Shown here: positions 1 to 11,270 of the stretch, one piece after another
How the letters are laid out: each line of letters starts with the position of its first letter
Position numbering within the stretch: position 1 is the stretch's first letter
Source: Sphingobacterium sp. LZ7M1
Lineage (GTDB): Bacteria > Bacteroidota > Bacteroidia > Sphingobacteriales > Sphingobacteriaceae
Length of the DNA: 64,000 nt
Direction: 5' to 3'
NCBI RefSeq assembly: GCF_024296865.1
Contig: NZ_CP101134.1
Location: forward strand, 2,542,001 to 2,606,000
Notes under the pieces: generated by a model
Seen by the model: the letters and a program-made list of their open reading frames with translations, nothing else
What the model was told of the DNA's origin: nothing
The model's database searches: none
Position numbers and translations under genes: made by a program

Positions 1-471
1 TGGTCCCAAGTTCCATAAGGATAATGCGACCCCAAGTTGGGAATTATAGCTTTTGGGACTTTGGTAAACTTTCTTTTCTGGAATCAACAGCTGAAATAAC
101 CAAGCTTTGACTATAGATTTACCATTACTGCCGGTAATTCCAATTATCGGGTAATGGAATTGCCTTCTATGGTATGAAACCAGTTCTTGCATAAAATGCA
201 ATACATGATCGACCTGAATGATATTGACATCGTTTTTATCCTCCAGAAAGGCTACGGAATGGGAGACAACGAAGTTACGGATCCCTTTCTTATAGGCATC
301 TGGAATAAAATCATGACCATCACGAGTGGCTTTTAGGGCAAAGAATAGAGATTCATCAGGATTGTTTACCTTACGGCTATCGTATACTAGTTCGCTGATT
401 TTAGACGTTAAATCATTTGATATCAAAGGTTTTATATTTAATTCCTCGCAAATAAATTTAATAGTATACAT
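1..471 (-). CDS. Bifunctional MurF / alanine racemase, N-terminal fragment (runs off left edge)
   Basis: Only the first 157 codons are present, read leftwards from an ATG at 471 to the window edge with no stop. The translation starts MYTIKFICEELNIKPLIS, has a Mur-ligase N-terminal domain with the YDSRKV motif, and reaches the ATP-binding loop GITGSNGKSIVKAW followed by SPKSYNSQLGVALSLWN, as in MurF-type UDP-MurNAc-tripeptide:D-Ala-D-Ala ligases. In Bacteroidota this sequence type is usually the N-terminal half of a MurF-alanine racemase fusion; the fusion is inferred because the racemase half lies outside the window. The P-loop Lys is followed by Ser rather than the commoner Thr. It is transcribed divergently from recX, about 70 bp away. 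The role would be the last cytoplasmic step of peptidoglycan precursor synthesis. Confidence 0.85.
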   Translation of the reverse strand, partial: MYTIKFICEELNIKPLISNDLTSKISELVYDSRKVNNPDESLFFALKATRDGHDFIPDAYKKGIRNFVVSHSVAFLEDKNDVNIIQVDHVLHFMQELVSYHRRQFHYPIIGITGSNGKSIVKAWLFQLLIPEKKVYQSPKSYNSQLGVALSLWNLGP

Positions 472-540
472 GATTCTGCAAATAAAGAACGAAGTTCATC
501 ATTTTTTTTAAAAGTTCATCATTTTTTGAAGATTTGCATT

Positions 541-1032
541 ATGGATGAGCCTATTAAAAAACAGAGAACCTATACTCCCCTGGAAGCCAAGCGGAAAGCC
601 GAATCCTATTGTGCCTATCAAGAGCGATCACAACAGGAAGTTCGTGACAAATTATACCAATGGGGTTTACATAGTAAGGATGTTGAAAATATTATCAGCT
701 ACCTGATTGAAAATAATTTCCTCAATGAGGAGCGTTTTGCGAAGGCCTATGTCCTGGGGAAGTTTAGGATAAAAGGTTGGGGCCGCATCAAGATCATGCA
801 GGGATTGAAATTGAAACAGGTTTCAGCTCCCTTGATCAAGATTGCGATGAAGGAGATCGACCCGAACGATTATTTTGAGAAATTGAGGTCGATCTTGGTG
901 AAGAAATCGGCCTTAATTAAAGAGTCAGACTCCTATAAACATAGAAATAAACTCTATCAATATGCCTTGGGCCGAGGGTATGAAAATAATTTGATCTTAG
1001 AGATACTGAAAGACAATGGATTGGGGGATTAA
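541..1032 (+). CDS. recX: RecX family regulatory protein
   Basis: A 163-residue, mostly helical, basic protein of the RecX family, known to bind RecA filaments and modulate recombination and SOS induction. Visible signatures are the N-terminal CAYQERSQQEVRDKLYQWG segment and the NFLNEERFAKAYVLGKFRIKGWGRIKI segment (two RecX three-helix repeats). I chose the ATG at 541; an in-frame TTG at 526 would add five residues (MKICI), but nothing favours it. recA is not in the window. It is followed by two tRNA genes, with a separate promoter-like element before them. Confidence 0.9.
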   Translation: MDEPIKKQRTYTPLEAKRKAESYCAYQERSQQEVRDKLYQWGLHSKDVENIISYLIENNFLNEERFAKAYVLGKFRIKGWGRIKIMQGLKLKQVSAPLIKIAMKEIDPNDYFEKLRSILVKKSALIKESDSYKHRNKLYQYALGRGYENNLILEILKDNGLGD

Positions 1033-1077
1033 TGAAATATTTTTGAAAAAATAATTTTAGGATTTCAATTTTCTCTC

Positions 1078-1085
1078 TATATTTG
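1078..1085 (+). promoter_or_regulatory. Bacteroidota -7 promoter element for the tRNA pair
   Basis: TATATTTG matches the TAnnTTTG element of the Bacteroidota primary sigma factor and ends 11 nt before tRNA-Gly. The -33 region is weaker: a TTTTAG stretch about 18-20 nt upstream instead of TTTG. Confidence 0.55.
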
Positions 1086-1096
1086 CACCACGTCAA

Positions 1097-1169
1097 GCGA
1101 AAGTAGCTCAGTTGGTAGAGCACAACCTTGCCAAGGTTGGGGTCGCGAGTTCGAATCTCGTCTTTCGCT
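1097..1169 (+). tRNA. tRNA-Gly (anticodon GCC)
   Basis: Cloverleaf visible by eye. The acceptor stem GCGAAAG pairs with CTTTCGC. The anticodon stem is CAACC/GGTTG with loop TTGCCAA. A normal T arm follows (GTTCGAATC) and the discriminator is T. CCA is not encoded. It is five nt ahead of tRNA-Leu, so the two are probably co-transcribed. Confidence 0.95.
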
Positions 1170-1174
1170 CAGTT

Positions 1175-1259
1175 GCCTAGGTGGTGGAACTGGTAGACAC
1201 GCAGGACTTAAAATCCTGTTCCCGTTAAGGGAGTGCGGGTTCGATTCCCGCCCTAGGTA
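1175..1259 (+). tRNA. tRNA-Leu (anticodon TAA)
   Basis: Class II tRNA with a long variable arm. The acceptor stem GCCTAGG pairs with CCTAGGT (first pair G-U). The anticodon stem is CAGGA/TCCTG with loop CTTAAAA, giving anticodon TAA. The T arm carries GGTTCGATTCC and the discriminator is A. CCA is not encoded. Confidence 0.95.
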
Positions 1260-1261
1260 CA

Positions 1262-1290
1262 GAAAAAAGCCGCTTATAGCGGCTTTTTTA
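1262..1290 (+). terminator. Rho-independent terminator after the tRNA pair
   Basis: Stem AGCCGC/GCGGCT with a TTATA loop, preceded by A6 and followed by T6. It begins three nt after the tRNA-Leu discriminator. Confidence 0.9.
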
Positions 1291-1365
1291 GTATAACAGT
1301 ATTTAGTACTTAGTATTTAGACCTGAACCTGCTATTCTTATTCCTCATATTGTTTATGTAAGATG

Positions 1366-1752
1366 CTAGAATTTTTGCCAGGTCGAGTTGGTAGCTATCC
1401 CCTTCTTTTGCCTGTTCTTTTCGATATTTTCCCAATCCTTATATTCAAAATGTATAGAGTTTTTTAGATAATTGTTCCACCTCCAAAAACATAGCGGATT
1501 AATTTTGTACAGTCGATACAGCTTTTGATTTTCTTTGGCTGGAGATGTTTCTTTTATAAATTGTTTAAAGCCAAACATTGAAAACGCTGGGCTTTTAAAT
1601 GAAAAATGCTGTGTCGTTGTATACGACCCATCTAAGTTAGCATATCTGAAATGCCCCTCATCCAATCGATGAGCGACATACTTATTGATTACAGGTAAAT
1701 TGGGAATCAAGAGAATAGTGACAAGAACTATAACAATTGGTTTCTTTTTCAT
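1366..1752 (-). CDS. Small membrane-anchored or secreted protein of unknown function
   Basis: About 128 residues. I do not recognise the family. From the ATG at 1752 it starts MKKKPIVIVLVTILLIPNLP, a basic stretch plus a hydrophobic segment that could be a signal peptide or N-terminal anchor. The remainder is rich in aromatic and basic residues (FSFKSPAFSMFGFKQF, CFWRWNNYLKNS) and would face the periplasm. A start nine codons upstream (1779) is possible but spoils the signal-like N-terminus. It stands alone between the tRNA terminator and katG, pointing left. Confidence 0.55.
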   Translation of the reverse strand: MKKKPIVIVLVTILLIPNLPVINKYVAHRLDEGHFRYANLDGSYTTTQHFSFKSPAFSMFGFKQFIKETSPAKENQKLYRLYKINPLCFWRWNNYLKNSIHFEYKDWENIEKNRQKKGIATNSTWQKF

Positions 1753-4487
<2,735 letters not shown>

Positions 4488-4661
4488 TACAGAGATTTGA
4501 GATGTGAGATATATGAGATAGAAACCGGAAATTTAAGACGACACAGGGATTGAAACATGTCTTTGTTTTAATGTCTTATGTCTTATGTCTTATGTCTTAT
4601 GTCTATTTTATAGATATAGTTGACACGGTTAATATCTCAATACTCAAATCTCATATCTCGA
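4488..4661. repeat. Short-repeat cluster: TTGAGAT-type inverted pair around five TGTCTTA heptamers
   Basis: A tandem array of five 7-nt units (TGTCTTA x4 plus TGTCTAT) fills 4572-4606. It is flanked by degenerate copies of a GAGATTTGAGAT-like sequence at about 4490-4525 and by its reverse complement at about 4630-4660. No ORF. Related heptamer arrays occur at 20923 and 21593. Confidence 0.8.
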
Positions 4662-4665
4662 TACT

Positions 4666-4722
4666 GCTGCTATAAAATAGAAAAGAGTGGAATCCTTCCA
4701 CTCTTTTCTATTTTATAGCAGC
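4666..4722. terminator. Very long bidirectional terminator overlapping a gene end
   Basis: A perfect 27-bp stem (4666-4692 with 4696-4722) with a 3-nt TCC loop. It lies between convergent katG and the small minus-strand gene ending at 4713. The stem contains A/T runs on both sides, so it can work both ways. The last three codons and stop of the minus-strand gene lie inside one arm. Confidence 0.85.
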
Positions 4723-4970
4723 ATAAGTTTCCATGCCTCTTCTACCCTTCCTTGATTAAGGAATTCTTTGGCTTTGAGGAGTTGGTGTGTTATGCGGGTG
4801 CTTTCATCGCCGATAAAGGCGTTTAATAGTTCCTGGATTTCGGGTTCGTATTTGAAGCTGTCGATTTCTCCGTCCGTGGGGATTGCTTCAATACTGGCCA
4901 ATTGTTCAAGTTCCTGCACATTGAAGACGCCTGAAGAGCTGATAAAATTTGGGATATCTGATTTTTGCAT
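4713..4970 (-). CDS. Small acidic hypothetical protein
   Basis: 85 residues; family not recognised. No signal peptide or membrane segment. It is acidic and probably all-helical (SSGVFNVQELEQLASIEAIP, EPEIQELLNAFIGDESTR, QLLKAKEFLNQGRVEEAWKLMLL). The C-terminal half has the spacing of a single TPR-like helical hairpin. It lies downstream of icd on the same strand, but a hairpin terminator at 4988-5016 separates them. Its last codons form part of a 27-bp terminator stem. Confidence 0.6.
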   Translation of the reverse strand: MQKSDIPNFISSSGVFNVQELEQLASIEAIPTDGEIDSFKYEPEIQELLNAFIGDESTRITHQLLKAKEFLNQGRVEEAWKLMLL

Positions 4971-4987
4971 AAATAATGGTTCAAAAA

Positions 4988-5016
4988 AAGCTGAACCTTG
5001 TAAAGTTCAGCTTTTA
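4988..5016 (-). terminator. Terminator after icd
   Basis: Stem AAGCTGAAC/GTTCAGCTT (4988-4996 with 5005-5013), with A-runs on the plus strand giving a U-tract for minus-strand transcripts. It lies between icd and the small gene at 4713. Confidence 0.75.
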
Positions 5017-5034
5017 TGCATGAAATGCAAAGTA

Positions 5035-6297
5035 TTAAATCTTTTCGATGATCTTATCTGCGAATTCCGATGTTTTGAGAAGTGTTGCTCCTTCCATCAA
5101 GTTATAGAAATCTACGGTAACCGTTTTATCCTTGATGGTTTTTGCCAATGCAACAACAATGGCATCTGCAGCTTCTATCCAGCCCATGTATTCCAGCATC
5201 ATAACCCCACTAAGGATTACAGATGAAGGATTCATGGTATTGGTATTTGCGAACCTTGGTGCAGTACCATGTGTCGCTTCAAAGATGGCATGGCCGGTCT
5301 TGAAATTAATATTCGCTCCGGGGGCAATTCCAATTCCTCCTACCATGGCAGCCAAAGCATCTGAAATATAATCTCCGTTCAGGTTCAGGGTGGCAATCAC
5401 ATCATAATCTTGTGGTGCCAACAGGATCTGCTGAAGGAAGTTATCGGCAATAATATCTTTGATGATCAGTTTACCGGCTTGTTCAGCTGCTTTCTGCTCC
5501 GCATTTGCAGCATCCTGACCATCCTTAGCCTTGGTCTGTTCCCATTGGTTCCAAGTATAGACTTTGTCGGAAAACTCTTTTTCTGCCAATTCATAACCCC
5601 AGTTTTTAAAGGCCCCTTCAGTATATTTCATGATATTGCCTTTATGGACCAGCGTTACGGATTTACGTCCTTCTGCCAATGCAAACTCAATTGCCGCACG
5701 GATAAGTCGCTTTGATCCTTCTTCAGAGACAAACTTCAATCCTACCCCAGTACTGTTGCTGAAGTTGTAATCGACGTTTAAGTCATTCTTTAGAAAATCT
5801 TGGATTCTTTTGGATTCAGCGGTACCCGCTGCAAATTCAATTCCTGCATAGATATCCTCTGTATTCTCCCTGAAAACTACCATGTCCACTTTTTCGGGAT
5901 GTTTTACCGGCGAAGGAACGCCTTCATACCATTTTGTGGGGCGTTGGCAGACATATAGATCTAACTCTTTTCTCAATGCTACATTCAAGGAACGAATACC
6001 TCCTCCAATTGGAGTGGTTAATGGTCCTTTGATCCCTACCAAGTATTCCTTGAAAACATCCAAGGTTTCTTCTGGCAACCAGCTTCCGGTTTCATTGAAA
6101 GCTTTTTCTCCAGCAAGGACCTCTTTCCAATTTATTTTACGCTTTCCAGCATATAGCTTTTGAACTGCTGCATCAAAAACCCTTACTGAAGCTTTCCAAA
6201 TATCAGGACCGATTCCATCGCCGATAATAAAAGGTATGGTAACCTGATCGGGAACTAATAATTTACCTGTTGAATCTATACTGATCTTATTTGACAT
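5035..6297 (-). CDS. icd: Isocitrate dehydrogenase (E. coli Icd type)
   Basis: Oxidative decarboxylation of isocitrate to 2-oxoglutarate in the TCA cycle; cytoplasmic homodimer. It has 420 residues and aligns end to end with E. coli Icd (416). Visible features: [10 protein letters not shown]; the substrate Ser loop [50 protein letters not shown]; and the cofactor loop [15 protein letters not shown]. By eye alignment the residues that grip the NADP 2'-phosphate in E. coli differ: Lys344 to Arg, Tyr345 to Phe, Tyr391 to Val, Arg395 to Asn. Cofactor preference should therefore not be assumed. It starts 17 nt after the antiporter stop, suggesting co-transcription. Confidence 0.96.
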   Translation of the reverse strand: MSNKISIDSTGKLLVPDQVTIPFIIGDGIGPDIWKASVRVFDAAVQKLYAGKRKINWKEVLAGEKAFNETGSWLPEETLDVFKEYLVGIKGPLTTPIGGGIRSLNVALRKELDLYVCQRPTKWYEGVPSPVKHPEKVDMVVFRENTEDIYAGIEFAAGTAESKRIQDFLKNDLNVDYNFSNSTGVGLKFVSEEGSKRLIRAAIEFALAEGRKSVTLVHKGNIMKYTEGAFKNWGYELAEKEFSDKVYTWNQWEQTKAKDGQDAANAEQKAAEQAGKLIIKDIIADNFLQQILLAPQDYDVIATLNLNGDYISDALAAMVGGIGIAPGANINFKTGHAIFEATHGTAPRFANTNTMNPSSVILSGVMMLEYMGWIEAADAIVVALAKTIKDKTVTVDFYNLMEGATLLKTSEFADKIIEKI

Positions 6298-6314
6298 AAT
6301 AATCTGATTTATTG

Positions 6315-8450
6315 TTATTTATCTTTACTAAACATATTCCCAATTTCACGGCTGATCCTTCTAAAGATCGGCGCAGTTTGGATATCTTCGTATTCATCAA
6401 TATGTTGGTCCTCAAGACGAGAAGGAAAGATTAATAGTAAGTTCTGATTTTTATAGTACTTCCCTACTCTCTTTGCAAGTCCGTCCAATGAATCTCGATA
6501 GGAAACATCACCATATCTAGCAGAAACAAAGACTAACATCGAGTCGGCATTGCTAAATGTTGCCAATCCATAGATGTTGTCCCAATCTTCATAGTGTTCA
6601 AAAGTTGCAGGAACACTAGATTTCAGGGAATCCAGCATCTGGATGATGGCCTGATGACTTCTATGATTACATACGAAGGTAATAGGCAGGGTCAATTCGG
6701 ATGCCAACTTGGTCATTTTCTCCATCCAATAAGCGAATCCTACTTCAGATTCAGCTAATGGCGGAACGAAAACGGTGATGGACTTATTGGTAATGAACGG
6801 TTTCTCGATCCTGCACATCATCAAGGTAGAGTCTGTTCGGTTCAGGATACTTTCGGTTTTTTCACCTACGATCTTTTCAACAAAGCTCGTTGCACTTGGC
6901 CAACCTAAGATTAGACAGTCTGCAAAAGCTTCTTTGGATGCCCTACTGATCCCATTTGCAATATTGAAATCGACCTTGGTCTGCAATTCGACCTCCGTTT
7001 CTGAACCTGAGGCGTATCTCGCCATTTTATCCAGGTTCTGCCTAGCTTGATGCAGGTTTCTCTCGGCCAATTCATCATTAGGCACGACACTTAGGATATT
7101 CAATGGATGCGGAGATTTCTTTGATTTGACCAAGGTGGCAAAATCTAGGATGGCTTCCATATTATTCAGGTTCGCAATAGGGATGACGATCTGCTCGTCA
7201 TGCTCTTCCACATGCTCGATATGTTCTTCATGCTGTCTTCCTTCCAATACAATTTTCTTGGAAGCATTTTCAGTGACTATAGATGCTATGATACAGCTGA
7301 CAAGAATCAGCATAATCGTACCGTTCAGGACATTCTCATCAATAATATCATTATTATATCCGACCATAATAATAGCCAAAGTCGCAGCCGCATGGGCATT
7401 ACTTAAGCCAAAGATCAGGTTCCTCTCGTTGGTAGAATATTTGAAAGCCCATTGGGTCGCCGTAGCTGCCAAGAACTTACCTACGATACCTACCAAGGTC
7501 AATGCACCGGCTACATAAAACACAGTCAATCCCGAGCTATTGGTAATCACACCAATATCGACGATCATCCCTACGGAAATCAAGAAGAATGGGATAAATA
7601 TTGCGTTACCAATAAATTCGATCCGGTTCATCAGAGCGGATGAATGGGGAATCAGTTTATTTAATGCCAATCCGGCAACGAATGCTCCGATGATGGGTTC
7701 AAGGTTTGCCATCTCGGCAAGGAAAGCAGCAAAGAACACCACGGTAAGCACGAAAATATAATGTCCAGTTTTTTCACTTTCCACCTTTTCAAAGAACCAT
7801 TTCGCAATTTTTGGAATGACGCCGAACATGATAAATAGGAAAATCGCAAAGGAAATACCTAGGGTTACCCAGAATTCATTGTTGATATCACCCTGTGAAG
7901 CACCTTTGATGACAGCCAAAATGATCAACACCGCGGTATCCGTTAAGATGGTTCCCCCAATGGTAATAGCAACGGCCTCGTTCTTCGAAATACCGTAACG
8001 GTTAACAATAGGATAAGAAACCAAAGTATGGGTGGCAAACATGCTCGCAATCAAAATACTGGTGAGCAGGCTATAGTCCAAGACATAATAACAGACCGGA
8101 AATCCAATGGAAATTGGGATAATAAAGGTGAAAAGACCGAACATGGCAGACTTGTGCTTGGTCTTTTTGAATTCGTTCATGTCTAGCTCCAAACCTGCAA
8201 TAAACATGATGTAAAGTAATCCAATGGTAGAAAAAAGGTCTACAGCGGAATTCTTTTCCAACCAGTTCAGTCCATGCGGGCCAATGATCATCCCTGAGAT
8301 AATCAGTCCTATAATACCTGGGACTTTGATGGGTCTCAGTAATATGGGTGACAATAAAATAATGAAGAGTACTAGAGAAAATATAAGCACCGGATTAGTT
8401 AGTGGTGCTTCGAACGCGTGGATTAAGTGGTCAAAAATTTTGTCGCTCAT
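6315..8450 (-). CDS. CPA2-type Na+/H+ or K+/H+ antiporter with C-terminal stress-like domain
   Basis: An inner-membrane monovalent cation:proton antiporter of the Kef/NapA group. About 711 residues from the ATG at 8450 (MSDKIF); a start seven codons upstream is possible. Residues up to about 400 hold roughly 12 membrane segments with family signatures [44 protein letters not shown] and [20 protein letters not shown] His/Glu-rich linker ([14 protein letters not shown]) follows. The last 280 residues are soluble and resemble paired universal-stress-type domains ([26 protein letters not shown] is typical), a common arrangement in Bacteroidota. The TrkA-N domain of true KefB/C is not apparent. 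Upstream of icd, probably same transcript. Confidence 0.88.
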   Translation of the reverse strand: MSDKIFDHLIHAFEAPLTNPVLIFSLVLFIILLSPILLRPIKVPGIIGLIISGMIIGPHGLNWLEKNSAVDLFSTIGLLYIMFIAGLELDMNEFKKTKHKSAMFGLFTFIIPISIGFPVCYYVLDYSLLTSILIASMFATHTLVSYPIVNRYGISKNEAVAITIGGTILTDTAVLIILAVIKGASQGDINNEFWVTLGISFAIFLFIMFGVIPKIAKWFFEKVESEKTGHYIFVLTVVFFAAFLAEMANLEPIIGAFVAGLALNKLIPHSSALMNRIEFIGNAIFIPFFLISVGMIVDIGVITNSSGLTVFYVAGALTLVGIVGKFLAATATQWAFKYSTNERNLIFGLSNAHAAATLAIIMVGYNNDIIDENVLNGTIMLILVSCIIASIVTENASKKIVLEGRQHEEHIEHVEEHDEQIVIPIANLNNMEAILDFATLVKSKKSPHPLNILSVVPNDELAERNLHQARQNLDKMARYASGSETEVELQTKVDFNIANGISRASKEAFADCLILGWPSATSFVEKIVGEKTESILNRTDSTLMMCRIEKPFITNKSITVFVPPLAESEVGFAYWMEKMTKLASELTLPITFVCNHRSHQAIIQMLDSLKSSVPATFEHYEDWDNIYGLATFSNADSMLVFVSARYGDVSYRDSLDGLAKRVGKYYKNQNLLLIFPSRLEDQHIDEYEDIQTAPIFRRISREIGNMFSKDK

Positions 8451-8558
8451 ATAATTATTTCTGTAAGTCAATACAATTGAAAACTGAGATTGTTTTCATC
8501 GGAAAGATAATGAAAATTAAGGTAAATAATGATTAGGGCCAGTAATTTGGCAAGAATG

Positions 8559-9776
8559 TTACTTGAATTGTATGGTCTTAATCGGTGATATCCGCGAGAT
8601 CAACATGGATGGAATAAACAAAGTGACCAAGGCAATGCCAATGAGTGAAACATTTAGCCATAAAACTGCCATCCATGATATTTCCATGGGCACAAAGGAA
8701 ACATAATAGATACTTGGATCGAGCTTGAAAAAATGCGTACTGGTCTGGAATGCGTATAAACCTAAGGCTACCAGATTGCCAAGGACAAGTCCGTAACCGA
8801 TCAGGTATAATGAATTGTACAGAAATACAGTCCTGATCTTTGTGTTTCTCATCCCTAATGCCTTAAGCATCCCTATCATCGGTGATCTTTCCAAAATGGA
8901 GATCAATAATGCTGAGATCATGTTGATGACTGCCACCACCACCATCAGAACAAAAATAATATTGTCGTTCATGTCGAGCATATTCAGCCAATTGAAAATA
9001 TCCTGCATTTGCATGACAACATTGGTAGCATATAGACTTACCCCCAAATTATTGTTTAGCTCATCTGTAGTTTTAAAGAGTTGGTTAAAGTCCCTAACAC
9101 GGACTTCATAACCACCAGCTTGATGATCCTCGAGATTGTTCAACCTTCTGATCAAGGGAAGCGAACCGATCACATAAATTTTATCAAGTTCCTCGGAGTT
9201 GGTGGAGAAGATTCCTTTGACAACAAATTTCCGTTTCCTCACCGGCTCTTGGATGAAGTACATGATAAAGCTTTCACCAACTTTCAGATGGAGCCTATTG
9301 GCCATCAAGGAAGAAATCAAGAGTTGATTATCGGCATCTTCGGCAGAAAAGTTTATGGTATCGCCTTCAAGGATTGTTTTGGACAGAAAGTCTTGGTCAT
9401 AGTCTTTATCGATCCCTTTCATCAGGACTCCTTCAACCTCCCCCTTCACATTCATGATACCGGCCTTGGTAGCAAAAGGATAAACCTCTAAAACATTGGG
9501 ATTTTGTTTGATTCGAGCTAATTGCTTTTCGTCCATTGAAATTGGGGAATTGACATAGGAGTCATTTTGTTCATTCTTGAGGATAATGATATCACCAAAA
9601 AAGCCCCTTTGTTTTTCCGTAATTTCGCTTTTGAATCCATTAAGGATTGCTACAGCAAGAATAATAGCCATAATAGCCAAGGCCAAAGCCCCAATAGTGA
9701 CGCGCACGATTAATTTGGAAAACGTACGGTTTCCTTCAAGTGTGATCCTCTTGGCTAAGAAATATGGAAAATTCAA
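8559..9776 (-). CDS. LolC/LolE-type ABC transporter permease (FtsX family)
   Basis: An inner-membrane permease of the lipoprotein-releasing (LolCDE-like) group. N-terminal helix after LNFPYFLAKRITL (VTIGALALAIMAIILAVAIL); a periplasmic MacB-like domain of about 200 residues; then three C-terminal helices of an FtsX domain (NIIFVLMVVVAVINMISALLISILE-type, SPMIGMLKALGM). No ATPase gene is adjacent. A TTG codon at 9803 opens the reading frame but lies inside a good -7 element (TAACTTTG, 9808-9801), so it would sit upstream of the transcript start. I prefer the TTG at 9776, which yields the usual LolC-like N-terminus (xNFPYFLAKR). No ATG is available nearby. Confidence 0.85.
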   Translation of the reverse strand: MNFPYFLAKRITLEGNRTFSKLIVRVTIGALALAIMAIILAVAILNGFKSEITEKQRGFFGDIIILKNEQNDSYVNSPISMDEKQLARIKQNPNVLEVYPFATKAGIMNVKGEVEGVLMKGIDKDYDQDFLSKTILEGDTINFSAEDADNQLLISSLMANRLHLKVGESFIMYFIQEPVRKRKFVVKGIFSTNSEELDKIYVIGSLPLIRRLNNLEDHQAGGYEVRVRDFNQLFKTTDELNNNLGVSLYATNVVMQMQDIFNWLNMLDMNDNIIFVLMVVVAVINMISALLISILERSPMIGMLKALGMRNTKIRTVFLYNSLYLIGYGLVLGNLVALGLYAFQTSTHFFKLDPSIYYVSFVPMEISWMAVLWLNVSLIGIALVTLFIPSMLISRISPIKTIQFK

Positions 9777-9800
9777 GCTTAAATTAAATTTGTAACTTCG

Positions 9801-9829
9801 CAAAGTTAATAAAATTTGTCGTCCAACAA
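9801..9829 (-). promoter_or_regulatory. Promoter of the LolC/E-type permease gene
   Basis: Read on the minus strand: TTG at 9829-9827, an 18-nt spacer, then TAACTTTG at 9808-9801, a good TAnnTTTG match. The same short intergenic stretch holds an AAGGATG/CATCCTT hairpin (about 9831-9851) on the fmt side. Confidence 0.6.
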
Positions 9830-9868
9830 TAAGGATGTCTTAGCATCCTTAAGGTAATTTATTCATAT

Positions 9869-10801
9869 ATGCGTATTATATTTATGGGCACCCCAGACTT
9901 TGCAGTTGCTTCGTTGAAAGCATTGATCGATGCGGGCGAAGAAGTGGTTGCAGTAGTTACGGGTCCTGATAAGCCTGCAGGAAGAGGCCAGAAAATCCAT
10001 GAATCCGCTGTAAAGCAATTTGCGGTATCACAAAACATCCCTGTGCTTCAGCCGCAAAAATTAAAAGACCCCACATTTTTGGAAGAATTAAAATCCTACC
10101 GTGCAGATTTGCAAGTGGTGGTTGCTTTCAGAATGTTACCTGAATTGGTCTGGAACATGCCCGCAAAGGGAACAATCAATGTACACGCCTCACTACTGCC
10201 AAATTATCGCGGAGCAGCTCCAATTAATCACGCAATTATTAACGGTGAAAAAAGTTCAGGTGTCACGACCTTCTTATTGCAGCATGAAATTGATACTGGG
10301 AACATCCTATATTCGACAGAAGTCCCTATTTCCGACACCGATAATGCCGGAGACCTTCATGACAAATTGATGGTTGCTGGAGCAGAATTACTGATAAAAA
10401 CCGTAAATGCCATAAAAACAGGCAACATCAACCCAATCCCACAGGATGATTTAGGGGAGAATTCAGAATTAAAGCATGCTCCTAAAATCTTTAAAGAGGA
10501 TTGCCTGATCGACTGGAATAAAAGTACGGAAGAAATTTATAATTTAATCAGGGGACTCAGTCCATATCCAGCGGCATTTACCCACTTAGATGGCAAGGTC
10601 TTAAAGATTTATTCGGCTGAAAAAGAAATTACGGGACACAATGATTTACCTGGTTCTTACCTATCGGATGGAAAAACGAGTTTGAAATTTGCAACTGGAG
10701 ACGGTTATCTAAAACTTACTGAAGTACAAATTGAAGGAAAGAAGAGAATGTTAGTTAGTGATTTTCTTAGGGGCTTTCGCTTGGACAAATTGACAGATTA
10801 A
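9869..10801 (+). CDS. fmt: Methionyl-tRNA formyltransferase
   Basis: Formylates Met-tRNA(fMet) with 10-formyl-THF for translation initiation. 310 residues, full length. It begins MRIIFMGTPDFAVASLKAL. The formyltransferase core contains NVHASLLPNYRGAAPINHAI (catalytic Asn and His, with the SLLPxYRGAAPI signature) and the Asp of HEIDTGNIL. The C-terminal OB-like domain follows from about residue 210. The usual partner def is not adjacent. Its stop codon overlaps the stop of the convergent XRE regulator. Confidence 0.97.
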   Translation: MRIIFMGTPDFAVASLKALIDAGEEVVAVVTGPDKPAGRGQKIHESAVKQFAVSQNIPVLQPQKLKDPTFLEELKSYRADLQVVVAFRMLPELVWNMPAKGTINVHASLLPNYRGAAPINHAIINGEKSSGVTTFLLQHEIDTGNILYSTEVPISDTDNAGDLHDKLMVAGAELLIKTVNAIKTGNINPIPQDDLGENSELKHAPKIFKEDCLIDWNKSTEEIYNLIRGLSPYPAAFTHLDGKVLKIYSAEKEITGHNDLPGSYLSDGKTSLKFATGDGYLKLTEVQIEGKKRMLVSDFLRGFRLDKLTD

Positions 10802-11004
10802 TCTTCTACATACTTAAAAATATCACCAGGCTGACAGTCTAAGGCTTTGCAAATCGCATCCAACGTACTGATTCGTATTGCTTTAGCCTTTTGGTTTTTA
10901 ATTATGGAAAGGTTGGAAAGTGTGATACCAACTTTTGCGCTCAATTCATTCAGAGACATTTTTCTCTGAGACATGATTTCGTCTAAATGAACAATTATAG
11001 GCAT
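10798..11004 (-). CDS. Short XRE-family (Cro/CI) transcriptional regulator
   Basis: About 68 residues from the ATG at 11004 (MPIIVHLDEIMSQRKMSL). It is a single helix-turn-helix of the YozG/HTH_26 type: LNELSAKVGITLSNLSIIKN forms helices 2-3 and ISTLDAICKALDCQPGDIFKYVED ends the domain. An upstream start at 11049 is less likely. It converges on fmt with overlapping stops (shared TTAA, 10798-10801), leaving no room for a terminator. It diverges from rpoD across a 301-bp gap that contains two perfect dyads; autoregulation or rpoD control through them is only a hypothesis. Confidence 0.85.
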   Translation of the reverse strand: MPIIVHLDEIMSQRKMSLNELSAKVGITLSNLSIIKNQKAKAIRISTLDAICKALDCQPGDIFKYVED

Positions 11005-11168
11005 AACAGATCTATTTTTGCTTTTGAATAATATTATTGATGAAAACAATTCATGTTTCGATTTGTTTTATAACGAGAAAAAGGAAAATGAAATACGCAA
11101 GAAAAATTAGTTAAATGTGTGTTAAATACTTGTAAATCGGCGAGATTGACAGGTTTTTGGAATGATTT

Positions 11169-11221
11169 TTGATGTTAGTATAACATCAACTCACCACAGA
11201 TAACTAACTCATAATGAGTTA
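11169..11221. promoter_or_regulatory. Two perfect dyads upstream of the rpoD promoter
   Basis: TTGATGTTA-GTA-TAACATCAA (two 9-bp arms, 11169-11189) and TAACTCAT-A-ATGAGTTA (two 8-bp arms, 11205-11221). Both lie 40-95 bp upstream of the rpoD -7 box. They are of operator size and lack a U-tract, so they are more likely protein-binding sites than terminators. Confidence 0.5.
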
Positions 11222-11262
11222 ATAAATTACAATAAGATTAGAAATAATTGGGATAAATTCGT

Positions 11263-11270
11263 TATGTTTG
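11263..11270 (+). promoter_or_regulatory. -7 promoter element of rpoD
   Basis: TATGTTTG fits TAnnTTTG exactly, 35 nt before the rpoD ATG. At the expected spacing (21 nt) the -33 region reads TTAG instead of TTTG. Confidence 0.6.

Noticed and set aside
1097..1259. tRNA-Gly/Leu pair as an attachment site
   Set aside because: No duplicated tRNA 3' end was seen elsewhere in the window and no integrase is adjacent.
4572..4606. Regular short repeats as a possible CRISPR array
   Set aside because: The units are 7 nt and directly abutting, with no spacers, no leader and no cas genes.
9081..9491. 136-codon plus-strand frame inside the permease gene
   Set aside because: It lies wholly antisense to a recognisable LolC/E-type gene and has no start signal or domain.
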